Position numbers and translations under genes: made by a program
Notes under the pieces: generated by a model
What the model was told of the DNA's origin: nothing
The model's input: the letters and a program-made list of their open reading frames with translations, nothing else
Databases searched by the model: none
Shown here: one piece after another, positions 17,876-26,914 of the stretch
Layout of the letters: every line of letters starts with the position of its first letter
Position numbering within the stretch: position 1 is the stretch's first letter
From: Bacteroidales bacterium
Lineage (GTDB): Bacteria > Bacteroidota > Bacteroidia > Bacteroidales > GCA-2748055
Length of the DNA stretch: 64,000 nucleotides
Assembly (NCBI GenBank): GCA_029210725.1
Contig: JARGFM010000016.1
Span: 26,627 to 90,626 of the forward strand
Direction of reading: 5' to 3'

Positions 17876-20209
17876 ATGGATAGATCTTTTCTAAAACGAA
17901 TGCTATTGACCGGATTTTTAATGCCGGTGTTTTTTTCCTCCTGTTCGACAGAAGAGCCTGTACCTGCCGGACCAGAGGTTCTTTTATGGTATAATGAACC
18001 TGCAGCCGAATGGACCGAGGCACTTCCCATCGGGAACGGAAGGCTGGGGGCCATGGTTTTCGGGCGGACCGATGTGGAGCGTATTCAGTTGAATGAGGAG
18101 TCGCTCTGGTGCAGAAAGGCTTCTTACGAGGACAGCGACGGAACTGAGGCCATTCCTGCAGTCAGGGAGCTCCTGTTTGAGGGAAAGTACCGGGAAGCAC
18201 AGGATCTGGCTGTAAAGGAACTTTTGCAGGAGCGGCTTCCCGATGGGAGCAATGCTTACCAGACCATGGGGGATCTGACCCTTACCTATGGAGATACTTC
18301 GGCCGTGTCGAATTACAAAAGAACCCTGCGTCTCGACAGTGCCCTGGTTAAAGTGGATTATACACGGGGTGGGTTTGATTACCAGCGTCGCGTATTTTCT
18401 TCGGCATTTGACAATGTGATTGTTTTCAGGGAGAAGGCTGTAAATGGAGGAAAAATTGATTGTACCATCACATTGTCCAGACCGGGCGAAGGGGAGGTGA
18501 TTATGTACAAGGACGATATGATCATCATGAAACAGCATGTGGAGAATGGACAGGGTGTTCTGTTTGAAACCCGCTTAAAAGTGATCATGAAGGATGGTCA
18601 TCTCCACTCAGACGGATTCGGACTGGAGGTGCACGGAACCAGCGATTTGGAAATCCGGATATTTGCTGCCACGGATTACAGGGGTGAGGCGACCTGGGAA
18701 GAGTGCGAGAGGTGTATGAACCATTCCATGAAATGCAACTACAACCGGGTCCTGAGAGAGCATGTAAGCGAATACCAGGGATTGTTTAACCGGGTCTCGC
18801 TGGACCTGGGTGCATCACCCTTCCGCGACCGGCCAACCAATGAGCGGCTGGTACTGGTTTCGGAAGGGAAGGATGATCCGGGACTGGCGGCGCTCTATTT
18901 CAATTATGGCCGTTACCTGCTGATCAGCAGTTCCCGTCCGGGGAATCTGCCGGCCAACCTTCAGGGGCTCTGGAACGAGCACCTGCAGCCTCCCTGGAAT
19001 TCAGACTACCATATCAATATCAACCTGCAAATGAACTACTGGCCTGCCGAGATCACCAATCTGCCGGAGTGCCACCGGCCCTTCCTGGAGTTTATCGGAG
19101 AACTCAGGGAGAGTGGCAGGGAGACAGCCAGTAAAACGTATAATTGCAGAGGTTTCGTAGCCCATCATACCACCGATGTGTGGCACCAGACCGAGCTTTT
19201 TGGATCGCCCAACTGGGGCATGTGGCCCATGGGAGCCGCCTGGTCGAGCACCCATATCTGGGAGCATTTCCTGTTTACCGGCGACACCACCTATCTGGAA
19301 GAATATGGCTATGAAGTCATGCGGGAAGCGGCCCTCTTTATATCCGATTTCCTGGTGGAGCACCCCGGAACCGGAAAGTTGGTCACCGGTCCCTCCATTT
19401 CGCCTGAGAACCGGTTTACCACACCGGCCGGAGATACAGCCGCCATCAACATGGGTCCGGCCATGGACCTCCAGATTGTCTGGCACCTCTTTAACTCTGT
19501 TATAGAAGCCGGCAAAGTGCTCCACAGGGATGAGGAATTCAGAATGCTCCTGAGCTCGCAACTGGAGCAGCTGGCACCCGTGGAGATTGGTCAGGACGGA
19601 AGGATTCTGGAGTGGTCCGGGGAGGGGCTTAGCGAGCTTGAGCCGGGACACAGACATATATCACATCTGTATGGGCTCTATCCATCGCCTCAGTATAACT
19701 GGGCCGAAACCCCGGATTATATGAAGGCTGCGGAGAAGGTGCTTGATTATCGACTGGATCACGGAGGGGGCCATACCGGCTGGAGCAGGGCCTGGATAAT
19801 CAATTTTTATGCCCGCCTGAAGGATGCAAAACAGGCCCATTATCATATACAGAAACTATTTGAAAAGTCCACACTTCCCAATCTGTTTGATAATCATCCT
19901 CCCTTTCAGATTGACGGGAATTTCGGGGGGACTGCCGGGATAGCCGAGATGTTGCTTCAGTCCCATGCAGGATATGTGGAACTGCTGCCTGCTCTTCCCA
20001 AAGCCTGGGAGAACGGAAAAGTAACAGGTTTAATGGCTCGTGGAGGTTTCCAGGTTGATATGGAATGGAAGGATGGAGAGCTTATCAAGCTGGGAATCTT
20101 ATCTAAACTGGGCCAGACCCTGGAGTTACGCCTGGGCTCCGGCGAGGCATCTCTGGCTACCACACCGGGCCAGTTCATCACCCTGGAGGAGGTTCTTCCG
20201 GTACTCTAG
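17876..20209 (+). CDS. GH95-family alpha-L-fucosidase/galactosidase lipoprotein
   Basis: 777 residues; lipobox with Cys23 ([10 protein letters not shown]) indicates a lipoprotein. GH95 landmarks: [14 protein letters not shown] and [11 protein letters not shown] at the N-terminal domain, [19 protein letters not shown] and [18 protein letters not shown] in the (alpha/alpha)6 barrel, GPSISPEN with the likely catalytic Glu, and [20 protein letters not shown] with the conserved Asp. Family members cleave alpha-1,2-L-fucose or L-galactose from glycans. It is probably periplasmic or surface exposed. The gene is isolated and closed by a strong hairpin directly after the stop. The sulfatase, GH109 and GH9 genes downstream would suit a fucosylated or sulfated glycan, but this is inference. 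Confidence 0.93.
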   Translation: MDRSFLKRMLLTGFLMPVFFSSCSTEEPVPAGPEVLLWYNEPAAEWTEALPIGNGRLGAMVFGRTDVERIQLNEESLWCRKASYEDSDGTEAIPAVRELLFEGKYREAQDLAVKELLQERLPDGSNAYQTMGDLTLTYGDTSAVSNYKRTLRLDSALVKVDYTRGGFDYQRRVFSSAFDNVIVFREKAVNGGKIDCTITLSRPGEGEVIMYKDDMIIMKQHVENGQGVLFETRLKVIMKDGHLHSDGFGLEVHGTSDLEIRIFAATDYRGEATWEECERCMNHSMKCNYNRVLREHVSEYQGLFNRVSLDLGASPFRDRPTNERLVLVSEGKDDPGLAALYFNYGRYLLISSSRPGNLPANLQGLWNEHLQPPWNSDYHININLQMNYWPAEITNLPECHRPFLEFIGELRESGRETASKTYNCRGFVAHHTTDVWHQTELFGSPNWGMWPMGAAWSSTHIWEHFLFTGDTTYLEEYGYEVMREAALFISDFLVEHPGTGKLVTGPSISPENRFTTPAGDTAAINMGPAMDLQIVWHLFNSVIEAGKVLHRDEEFRMLLSSQLEQLAPVEIGQDGRILEWSGEGLSELEPGHRHISHLYGLYPSPQYNWAETPDYMKAAEKVLDYRLDHGGGHTGWSRAWIINFYARLKDAKQAHYHIQKLFEKSTLPNLFDNHPPFQIDGNFGGTAGIAEMLLQSHAGYVELLPALPKAWENGKVTGLMARGGFQVDMEWKDGELIKLGILSKLGQTLELRLGSGEASLATTPGQFITLEEVLPVL

Positions 20210-20243
20210 TCCGCTGCCAGGGTTTTATCTGCCTGGCAGCGGA
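20210..20243 (+). terminator. Strong hairpin after the GH95 gene
   Basis: TCCGCTGCCAGG (20210-20221) and CCTGGCAGCGGA (20232-20243) are perfectly complementary over 12 base pairs around a 10-base loop, starting at the first base after the TAG stop. Only a weak T-rich stretch follows. It separates GH95 from the 6-phosphofructokinase gene. Confidence 0.7.
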
Positions 20244-20281
20244 TCATTGATTTTCATAACTTGCAGCATATAAACTCTTTT

Positions 20282-21418
20282 ATGATGAGCAAACAGGTAC
20301 GTTCAGGACATATCGGGATCCTGACTTCCGGAGGAGATACCCCGGGATTAAATGCAGCGATCCGGGGAATCGGAAAGAAGGCATCACAAGTGTATTCCAT
20401 GCAGGTGATCGGATTCAGGGATGGATTCCGGGGACTGATGGAAAACCGTTCTGTTCGAATGGATAATAGTATGCTTTCGGGAATCCTGACCCTGGGGGGC
20501 ACCATCCTGGGAACCAGCAGGGATAAGCCACACAAGATGCCCATGGGAGGAAAACTGGTGGATATGACCGATGTGATTGTGGAGAACTACCACAAGAATC
20601 ACCTGGATGCTTTGGTTTGTCTGGGAGGTGGAGGTACCCAGAAGAATGCATACAGGCTTTCAAAAAACGGTTGTAATATTATTCACCTTCCCAAAACAAT
20701 TGACAACGATATCGTAGGCACCGATGTGACTTTTGGCTTTGATACGGCCCTCGGAATCGCTGTGGATGCCATCGACCGCCTGCACAGCACGGCCTCCAGC
20801 CATCACCGGATCATCATCGTTGAGATCATGGGCCACCGGGTGGGATGGCTTGCCCTGGGCGCCGGAATGGCCGGTGGAGCGGATGCCATTCTGATTCCCG
20901 AAATTCCCTATACCATTGAAAAGCTTGCCAACAGCATCCTGGAACGGGTGAGCCGGGGTAAGCGATTCAGCATTGTTGCCGTTGCAGAAGGGGCCATTAC
21001 CGTGGAAGGATCCAGTAAGATCCGGGCCATGGAGAAAAAGCTGGATGCTGTGGAGGGGGAGGAGCGGGCCAGATTAAAGGCCCGTTTGTCAGCCCTGGAT
21101 AAAGAGTACCGGGGGTCCACCATGCAACTGGCCCAGGAACTGGAAACAATCACCGGTCTGGAAACCCGGGTAACCATACTGGGACACCTGCAACGGGGAG
21201 GCACTCCTTCGGCGCTGGACCGGATACTGGCCACACGTCTTGGAACGGCTGCCATTGATTATATCCGGGAGGAGCAGTTCGGGATTATGGTGGGAGTGGA
21301 CAGAGAGGGTACGAAAGCCGTTCCCCTGGAGGATGTGGCCGGGAAAATCAACTATGTTCCCCCGGATCATTCCTGGGTGGTCACCGCCAGGAATCTGGCA
21401 ACCAGTTTTGGAGATTAA
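20282..21418 (+). CDS. pfkA: 6-phosphofructokinase (phosphate donor uncertain)
   Basis: About 378 residues from ATG 20282, chosen over ATG 20261 because [21 protein letters not shown] then starts at the usual distance. Family motifs: [46 protein letters not shown] with the catalytic Asp, and [16 protein letters not shown]. It phosphorylates fructose 6-phosphate. Two positions bear on the donor: the usual GGDGT is GGGGT, and PGTIDND is PKTIDND. Lys there is typical of PPi enzymes, whereas Gly at the second position of the loop is typical of ATP enzymes. So the donor cannot be decided by eye. Its end overlaps the convergent sulfatase gene by 4 bases. Confidence 0.9.
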   Translation: MMSKQVRSGHIGILTSGGDTPGLNAAIRGIGKKASQVYSMQVIGFRDGFRGLMENRSVRMDNSMLSGILTLGGTILGTSRDKPHKMPMGGKLVDMTDVIVENYHKNHLDALVCLGGGGTQKNAYRLSKNGCNIIHLPKTIDNDIVGTDVTFGFDTALGIAVDAIDRLHSTASSHHRIIIVEIMGHRVGWLALGAGMAGGADAILIPEIPYTIEKLANSILERVSRGKRFSIVAVAEGAITVEGSSKIRAMEKKLDAVEGEERARLKARLSALDKEYRGSTMQLAQELETITGLETRVTILGHLQRGGTPSALDRILATRLGTAAIDYIREEQFGIMVGVDREGTKAVPLEDVAGKINYVPPDHSWVVTARNLATSFGD

Positions 21419-22905
21419 GGTTCCGGTTTATAGGAAGGGTGCCTGGGGCCCTGGCCGAGGTAGGGGACCTGGTCAAATTCCTCCCCGCCGCCTGTGGCCC
21501 TGGGATCGCCCGTGGCCTTTAGCTGTTCCAAAAGCAATCCGGAAAGTTTCTCCCTGATTTCCAGGTAAGCAGGATTATCGGCCACGTTCACCAGCTGTTC
21601 CGGATCTTTGCGGCAATCATAGAGCTCCTCGGAAGGCCGCTTGCCAAAGGCCAGGTCATAGAGTTCCTGATGCTGCTGATCCTTCTCCCGGTATTCCACC
21701 ATGTAGCTTTTGGTGGGTCCATTGTCGCAATCTCCCAGCCAGCAGTAGGGAATTGCAGCCTCCAGGTAATTGGGGGTTCCCGAGGGCCAGCGCTCCTCCC
21801 TGAAATTCCGGATATAGAGATAGTCGTGGGTACGGATGGCCCGGACCGGATAGCCCCCCAGATCTTCTTCCTGTCCCGGTACATGACGCTCTTTCCCGTG
21901 CAGCACATAGCTCCGGTTCTCCCGGTCCACAAAACCGTCTTCCTCCCCGGCAAGCAAAGCGGCGAAACTCTGTCCGGTCATCACCGCCGGAATATCAACT
22001 CCGGCCAGTTCCAGGAAGGTAGGGCCCAGGTCTGTGGTGCTGATAAAATCATCCAGCACCCGTCCCGGCTTTTTGATCTTTGATCCCCAGCGAACTGCAA
22101 AGGGGATCCGGGCCCCTGAATCATAATTATTGGATTTGCAGCGGGGGAAGGGCATGCCATGATCGCCGGTCATCACAATAATGGTATTCTCCAGTTCCCC
22201 GTACTCCTCCAGAATCTTCAAAGCGTTGGCCACCAGGGTATCAAAGCGCTGAACTTCGTAGTAATAGTCGGCCACATCGCTTCGGACCACTTCATGGTCG
22301 GGAAGGCACTCAAACAGGCGGATCTTTTCCAGCTCCATACCGCTCTGAACCCCTGTACCCTGGTCGTAGGGGCGGTGAGGATCGGATGTTCCCAGGAAAA
22401 AGCAGAAGGGCTGGTCCCCGGTGCGTTCAGCCATAAAGGCAGCAAAGCCGCTTTCTGTATAGTCGTGGCCTGCCGGGTGGCGCTCCCAGTTGCTGATATC
22501 CCCGGGCCCCCAGCTTTTCCGGAATCGTCCGGTCTTGTACCCGGCATCCTCCAGCAGCAGGGGATACACCGGAGTGGAGGGATCCAGGGTGCTCCACAGA
22601 TTTGCTCCGGGGCCCAGTCTCCAGTGGTATTGTCCTGTAAGGATGGCATTCCTCGACGGGGTGCAGGAAGGAGAGGAAATATAGGCATGATTAAAGAGCA
22701 CACCTTCCCGGGCTATCCGGTCGAATACCGGGGTCTGTACCACCGGGTCGCCATAGATACCCGCATGAGGCCATCCCCAGTCATCGGCGATTGCAAAGAG
22801 TATGTTAGGTTTCTGAGTCTGTTCCTGTTTGCATCCGGCTGCAAGCAGTGCCATTACTACCAGGACCGGCAGTGCACCTTTTCTGAATAATGGAGCTATT
22901 TTCAT
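21415..22905 (-). CDS. S1-family sulfatase lipoprotein
   Basis: 496 residues; lipobox Cys25 ([10 protein letters not shown]). [13 protein letters not shown] gives the first metal-binding Asp pair. CTPSR at 81-85 is the formylglycine motif of Cys-type sulfatases, so an external maturase (anSME) is needed; none is in the window. [15 protein letters not shown] supplies the second metal-site Asp and His. The overall pattern resembles the S1_8-type heparan or N-sulfoglucosamine group, but the substrate is not certain. Probably periplasmic. The gene is convergent with pfkA, overlapping by 4 bases. Neighbouring GH95 and GH109 genes are compatible with sulfated host-like or algal glycans. Confidence 0.92.
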   Translation of the reverse strand: MKIAPLFRKGALPVLVVMALLAAGCKQEQTQKPNILFAIADDWGWPHAGIYGDPVVQTPVFDRIAREGVLFNHAYISSPSCTPSRNAILTGQYHWRLGPGANLWSTLDPSTPVYPLLLEDAGYKTGRFRKSWGPGDISNWERHPAGHDYTESGFAAFMAERTGDQPFCFFLGTSDPHRPYDQGTGVQSGMELEKIRLFECLPDHEVVRSDVADYYYEVQRFDTLVANALKILEEYGELENTIIVMTGDHGMPFPRCKSNNYDSGARIPFAVRWGSKIKKPGRVLDDFISTTDLGPTFLELAGVDIPAVMTGQSFAALLAGEEDGFVDRENRSYVLHGKERHVPGQEEDLGGYPVRAIRTHDYLYIRNFREERWPSGTPNYLEAAIPYCWLGDCDNGPTKSYMVEYREKDQQHQELYDLAFGKRPSEELYDCRKDPEQLVNVADNPAYLEIREKLSGLLLEQLKATGDPRATGGGEEFDQVPYLGQGPRHPSYKPEP

Positions 22906-22930
22906 AGCCTGAAAATAGTCAATCTTTCGA

Positions 22931-23569
22931 TTACTTCATTCTCTCCAGTTCGGTCTGAACCAGATCTTTTCCCCAATCGGGCCAGAAAGGATCTTCATTC
23001 CGGAAGGTCCCGAACTTATTCATGGCCTCCTGGAAGGCGGGTTTGGCTGCTTCCGGACCGCCACCCAGGAACTCAGGCATGTTCATGGTCATCATTCCAT
23101 CCATATACCACGCTCTGGGGTTCCCTGGATTAAGGTTTTTTGATTTTTCGATGGCATCCAGGGCATCCTGGTAATAAGCAGGTCCCATTGTTTCAGGATC
23201 AGTGCTCATTAAACCTATGTAATACAAGGCATTAAGCACCTGAACTTCGGATTCATCCGGAACCAGTTCCAGGGCCATATCCAGAGATTTTTTAGCCCGT
23301 TCCAGCAGGGCTTCCTTTTTTTTCATATCTGTTTCCACAAAGCTGTTCACCGTAAGAATCCGTCCGGCGTGATAAGCAGGAAGCCATTGGTCAGGATAGG
23401 TGCCCGAGATTTCTTCGAATATGCCGGCAAGTTCCAGTTCATTGGCAGCGTCCAAAGCTGAATGCATCGTTTCAACAGCCGGTTTCATGGCTTTTATATA
23501 CTTCCTGGATTGGGACATCAAAGGGAGTACCAGCAGGAGAAGACCAACAAACAAAAGAGGTTTTTTCAT
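22931..23569 (-). CDS. Secreted TPR-like protein of unknown function
   Basis: 212 residues with signal peptide MKKPLLFVGLLLLVLPLMSQS. The mature part is helical and TPR-like: repeats of about 34 residues can be seen around YPDQWLPAYHAGRI, AKKSLDMALELVPDESEVQV and DALDAIEKSKNLNPGNPRAW. It has no catalytic motif. Proteins of this look are common in Bacteroidota periplasm and are annotated only as hypothetical. The gene lies between the sulfatase gene and the TonB/LytTR fusion, all on the minus strand, but the gaps (25 and 124 bases) leave operon membership open. Confidence 0.75.
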   Translation of the reverse strand: MKKPLLFVGLLLLVLPLMSQSRKYIKAMKPAVETMHSALDAANELELAGIFEEISGTYPDQWLPAYHAGRILTVNSFVETDMKKKEALLERAKKSLDMALELVPDESEVQVLNALYYIGLMSTDPETMGPAYYQDALDAIEKSKNLNPGNPRAWYMDGMMTMNMPEFLGGGPEAAKPAFQEAMNKFGTFRNEDPFWPDWGKDLVQTELERMK

Positions 23570-23693
23570 GACATAGCGGTTTTTAAATGTTCACTGTAAA
23601 AATATACGGCAGGGTGCAGTGAAAAAAGAAATTTTCGGCAGCTTATCGTATTTGGTGGATGAATCGGGATAATGCACCGGTGAATTGTTCCGG

Positions 23694-25313
23694 CTACCTG
23701 TCAAGCCATTCTTTGAAACTGGCCATCCGGTCTCTGCTGATAAAGATATCTTCGTCCTCTGCATGCATCAGCCTCACCTTAAGCTTGCTGGAAGAAAGGG
23801 TGGTCAGGTCGGTAATGGCACGGTGCGAGACCAGGAACTTGCGATTGATCCGGTGAAAGAGGCGGGGATCAAGAACCTCTTCCAGTCCCCCGAGTGTGTA
23901 ATCAATTACATAATTCCGCTTATCGGAAGTGTGCAGAAAGGTGCCCTTCTGCAGGCTGAAGAAATACAGGATATCTTCGACCTCGATGGATCTGATGTGC
24001 TCGCCTGCCCGGACCATAAAGCGCGTTTTACAGGGCCTGCTGATCATCTCACGGATCGAGTGAAGCAGGTCTCCCCCGATGGAAGGTGCCTTAAGTTCAC
24101 GGTTAAAGTAGCGCCTGTATTTATCCAGGGCAGCCTGCAGATCCTCCACCCTAACGGGCTTCAGGAGATAATCCACGCTGTTCACCTTGAAGGCTTTGAT
24201 CGCGTATTCCTGGAAGGCCGTGATAAATATGACCGGAACATCGATCTTCACTGCATCGAAAATATCAAAGGAGAGTCCGTCGGCCAGCTGATCGGTATAG
24301 CTGGTATTGGTATAGAGGTTCAGATTGTCCATCTGTACATCGTCCAGGGTACCGGCTTCAAAGTTGTCATAATTCATTCGCATCGTCATGGAGTTAAAGG
24401 AGCCAAACGATTTTAGCAATCCCTTTTCCCCCACCTGTTGTCTGAACATCAGCATCCCGTCTCCAAGGACCGGGTCTTTGGTCCAGTCCATGTTGGTTTT
24501 GAATACTTTGTTGGTGAGAAAGTTGTTGGCATACAGGCCGGTCACAGCCAGCGAGCTCTTCTCCCAGCGTTTGGCCCAGGAGGCGTTGGCTCCCACGCTC
24601 ATCAGGGCTGCGCTCGCCTTATCTTCAATCTCCAGTCCGTTAGTGCTCAGGTCCACTATGGATGAGAGGGCGTGACCGTACTCGGCCGAGTAGCCCCCAG
24701 TGCTGAAGAGGGTTTCAGAGAAGAGCAGGGGCGAGAAGCGCCCCCGGGTGGGTACATGGGGCATGCTTGAGAAATAGGGCGACTGGACCACCATCCCGTC
24801 CATATAGGTCCTGGTCTCATAGCTTTCTCCTCCGCGTACAAAGAGCATCCCCTCTTCGCCCACCTTCTGCGATCCGGGCATGGTGGCATAGGCCCCGTAG
24901 ATATCACCCACCGCGCTGGCTGTGCTGGCTATGTCATAGGAGCTGAGGGTGGCCGACTTTTTCTCATCGCTGACACTGAAAATACCTGCAGTGATGACCA
25001 CCTCGTTCAATTCGCTGACGGCCTCTTCTAATACGATGTGAAGGGGCGATCCAAGAGTATCCAGGTCCAGTTCCACCAATTGTTTTTCGAAGCCGATAAA
25101 ACTGGCGATAAGTATTTGTCTGCCCGACAGGGTGGTTTTTAGTGTAAAGGATCCGGTGGTATCTGAAGTGCTTCCATCGTAGCTTCCCTCCAGGTACACA
25201 TTGGCAAATGAAACCGGACTGCCATTCCGGTCGGTAATGTTTCCGTTGATTTGCTGCTGGGCACTGGCGCTGATGGCCAGAAGGATCAGTATCAGGGTAT
25301 AAATTGGTCTCAT
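23694..25313 (-). CDS. Fusion ORF: TonB-receptor N-terminus joined to a LytTR response-regulator C-terminus
   Basis: 539 residues in one open frame. Residues 1-340 are a TonB receptor start: signal peptide to SAQQQ, CarboxypepD_reg domain (NGNITDRNGSPVSFANVYLE), plug (GMLFVRGGESYETRTYMDG) and early barrel strands to YTNTSYTD. From QLADGLSFDIFDAVKID onward it is the back half of a receiver domain (VIFITAFQEYAIKAFKVNSV, DYLLKPV) and a complete LytTR DNA-binding domain (RFMVRAGEHIRSIEVEDILY to the end). The join is near 24281-24296. Most of the barrel is missing, as are the first 50 or so receiver residues, and the phospho-acceptor region (normally DIQLADG) is damaged. The product would carry an export signal on a DNA-binding domain, so function is doubtful. 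A deletion or an assembly join explains it best. Confidence 0.85.
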   Translation of the reverse strand: MRPIYTLILILLAISASAQQQINGNITDRNGSPVSFANVYLEGSYDGSTSDTTGSFTLKTTLSGRQILIASFIGFEKQLVELDLDTLGSPLHIVLEEAVSELNEVVITAGIFSVSDEKKSATLSSYDIASTASAVGDIYGAYATMPGSQKVGEEGMLFVRGGESYETRTYMDGMVVQSPYFSSMPHVPTRGRFSPLLFSETLFSTGGYSAEYGHALSSIVDLSTNGLEIEDKASAALMSVGANASWAKRWEKSSLAVTGLYANNFLTNKVFKTNMDWTKDPVLGDGMLMFRQQVGEKGLLKSFGSFNSMTMRMNYDNFEAGTLDDVQMDNLNLYTNTSYTDQLADGLSFDIFDAVKIDVPVIFITAFQEYAIKAFKVNSVDYLLKPVRVEDLQAALDKYRRYFNRELKAPSIGGDLLHSIREMISRPCKTRFMVRAGEHIRSIEVEDILYFFSLQKGTFLHTSDKRNYVIDYTLGGLEEVLDPRLFHRINRKFLVSHRAITDLTTLSSSKLKVRLMHAEDEDIFISRDRMASFKEWLDR

Positions 25314-25456
25314 GCGTCCATAATTTTTGATTATGTAAAATTATGAGCTGCATGAGGCGGAAAAAAAAGTATATCTCCGAGTCAGCAGAAACTGGGGATA
25401 AGTGGTCCTATGTCCGGATAAACGGGAACTTTGGGATTAAAATCTTTTCCCGGGGT

Positions 25457-26854
25457 TCAGTGATAGCGTAGCTCGCTGACTTTGTTCCACGCGCCCCTGG
25501 TGAAGTCGGGGATTTTCACTGGCATTCCCTGGTTGGCGATGGACCTCTCGGACAATTCGATGATAGACGACCATTCAGCGGCATCGTAAACGTCCTGATC
25601 CAGCGGCAATCCGTTTCTGAGGCAGTGGATCAGCCGGTAGTCCATGGTGAAATCCATGCCGCCGTGTCCGCCCACTCGTCTGGCCAGTTCTCCCACCTCT
25701 TTGGTAATGGGATGCTCGTACCCGGCAAGCAATTCTTCCATCTGCTCCTGATCCAAAAAGCTGTGTGCTTCGGGATCCAGGGCAATTCCCTGCACGGGCC
25801 ATTTCTGAACAAAGCCCCTGGTGCCGCTGAGCAGGTGGATCCTGCTGTATGGGCGCGGACTGGTCACATCGTGCTGGATCATGATGCTTTTACCTTTTGC
25901 CGTTTTTATGAGGGTGGTATTCATATCGCCCCTTTGGTAATTTCTCTTTGCGTATCCCGAATCTTCCCCGAATTTTGTTTTGGCAAATTCGGTCATGCCA
26001 AACTGGTCGCTGGCTACCGAGACCAGGTATTCCATTTTATCTCCCCGGTGAATATTCAGAATATGACAGATCGGACCGAAGCCATGGGTGGGGTAGAGGT
26101 TGGCGTTCCGCTTCTCATTATGACGAAGCCGCCACATATCCCAGTAACCATCCTCCTCGTTGAACATGGAGGATCTCAGATCGTGAATATAGGCTCCCTC
26201 GGCATGCACTATTTCGCCCAGCAGGCCCTGCCTGACCATGTTCAGGGTGGCCAGCTCGAAGAAATCGTAGTTGCAGTTCTCCAGCTGCATGCAGTGACGC
26301 CTGGTCTTTTCCGCGGTGTTTACCAGCTGCCAGCACTCTTCGATGGAAATGGCTGCCGGAACCTCGGTGGCCACATGTTTCCCCTGTTCCATGGCGTATA
26401 CCGCGATGGGGGTATGCAGGTCCCAGTGCGTGCATACATACACCAGGTCCACATCTTCCCTTTCACAGACTTTCTTCCAGTCCTCTGTACCGGAATAGGT
26501 ATCAGCGTCCGGGAATCCCTTCTCTTGCAGGATATCCTGTGCCCGGTTTAGGTTTTCCGGTTCCAGATCACAAAGTGCCACAATCTTCACGCCCTCCAGG
26601 AAGGTGAAACGGCGAACCGCCCCGGTGCCCCGGGAGCCCACTCCAATAAAAGCCACCCGGACCGTATCCATGGGGTCGCAGCGCAGTTCAATCACATCCG
26701 ATTGTCCCTCCGGCCGGGGAGGTTCCGGAAATAGTTCCCGGGCTTTAAATGAAATTTCATCCTTCGGTGTATGGGTCCTGGTACATGCTCCCAGGCCAAT
26801 GATCAGGGTCAGAGCCGGCAGCAGAAACAGAGTCGTTTTCAGGCTTTTTTTCAT
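25457..26854 (-). CDS. GH109-type Gfo/Idh/MocA protein (alpha-N-acetylgalactosaminidase family), lipoprotein
   Basis: 465 residues; lipobox LGAC near Cys24. The NAD-binding fold has VRVAFIGVGSRGTGAVRRF, and THWDLHTPIAVYAMEQGKHV with TEVPAAISIEECWQLV replaces the EKP motif. NLYPTHGFGPICHILNIHRG and GGHGGMDFTMDYRLIHCLRN match GH109 enzymes such as the Elizabethkingia N-acetylgalactosaminidase, which cleave the glycosidic bond through an NAD-dependent keto intermediate. Probably periplasmic and lipid anchored; bound NAD would have to be loaded before export, usually through Tat, and no clear RR motif is seen. The gene is divergent from the GH9 gene. Confidence 0.9.
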   Translation of the reverse strand: MKKSLKTTLFLLPALTLIIGLGACTRTHTPKDEISFKARELFPEPPRPEGQSDVIELRCDPMDTVRVAFIGVGSRGTGAVRRFTFLEGVKIVALCDLEPENLNRAQDILQEKGFPDADTYSGTEDWKKVCEREDVDLVYVCTHWDLHTPIAVYAMEQGKHVATEVPAAISIEECWQLVNTAEKTRRHCMQLENCNYDFFELATLNMVRQGLLGEIVHAEGAYIHDLRSSMFNEEDGYWDMWRLRHNEKRNANLYPTHGFGPICHILNIHRGDKMEYLVSVASDQFGMTEFAKTKFGEDSGYAKRNYQRGDMNTTLIKTAKGKSIMIQHDVTSPRPYSRIHLLSGTRGFVQKWPVQGIALDPEAHSFLDQEQMEELLAGYEHPITKEVGELARRVGGHGGMDFTMDYRLIHCLRNGLPLDQDVYDAAEWSSIIELSERSIANQGMPVKIPDFTRGAWNKVSELRYH

Positions 26855-26914
26855 ATCCGTGAGCTTTTAGGTGAGTGGAAAAGTATTTGTCCAGCATGCA
26901 ATTTAGCATGAAAA

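Noticed and set aside
23694..25313. TonB/LytTR fusion as a designed one-component outer-membrane sensor
   Set aside because: The barrel is cut after the first strands, the receiver lacks its N-terminal half, and an exported DNA-binding domain makes little sense; deletion or misassembly is simpler.
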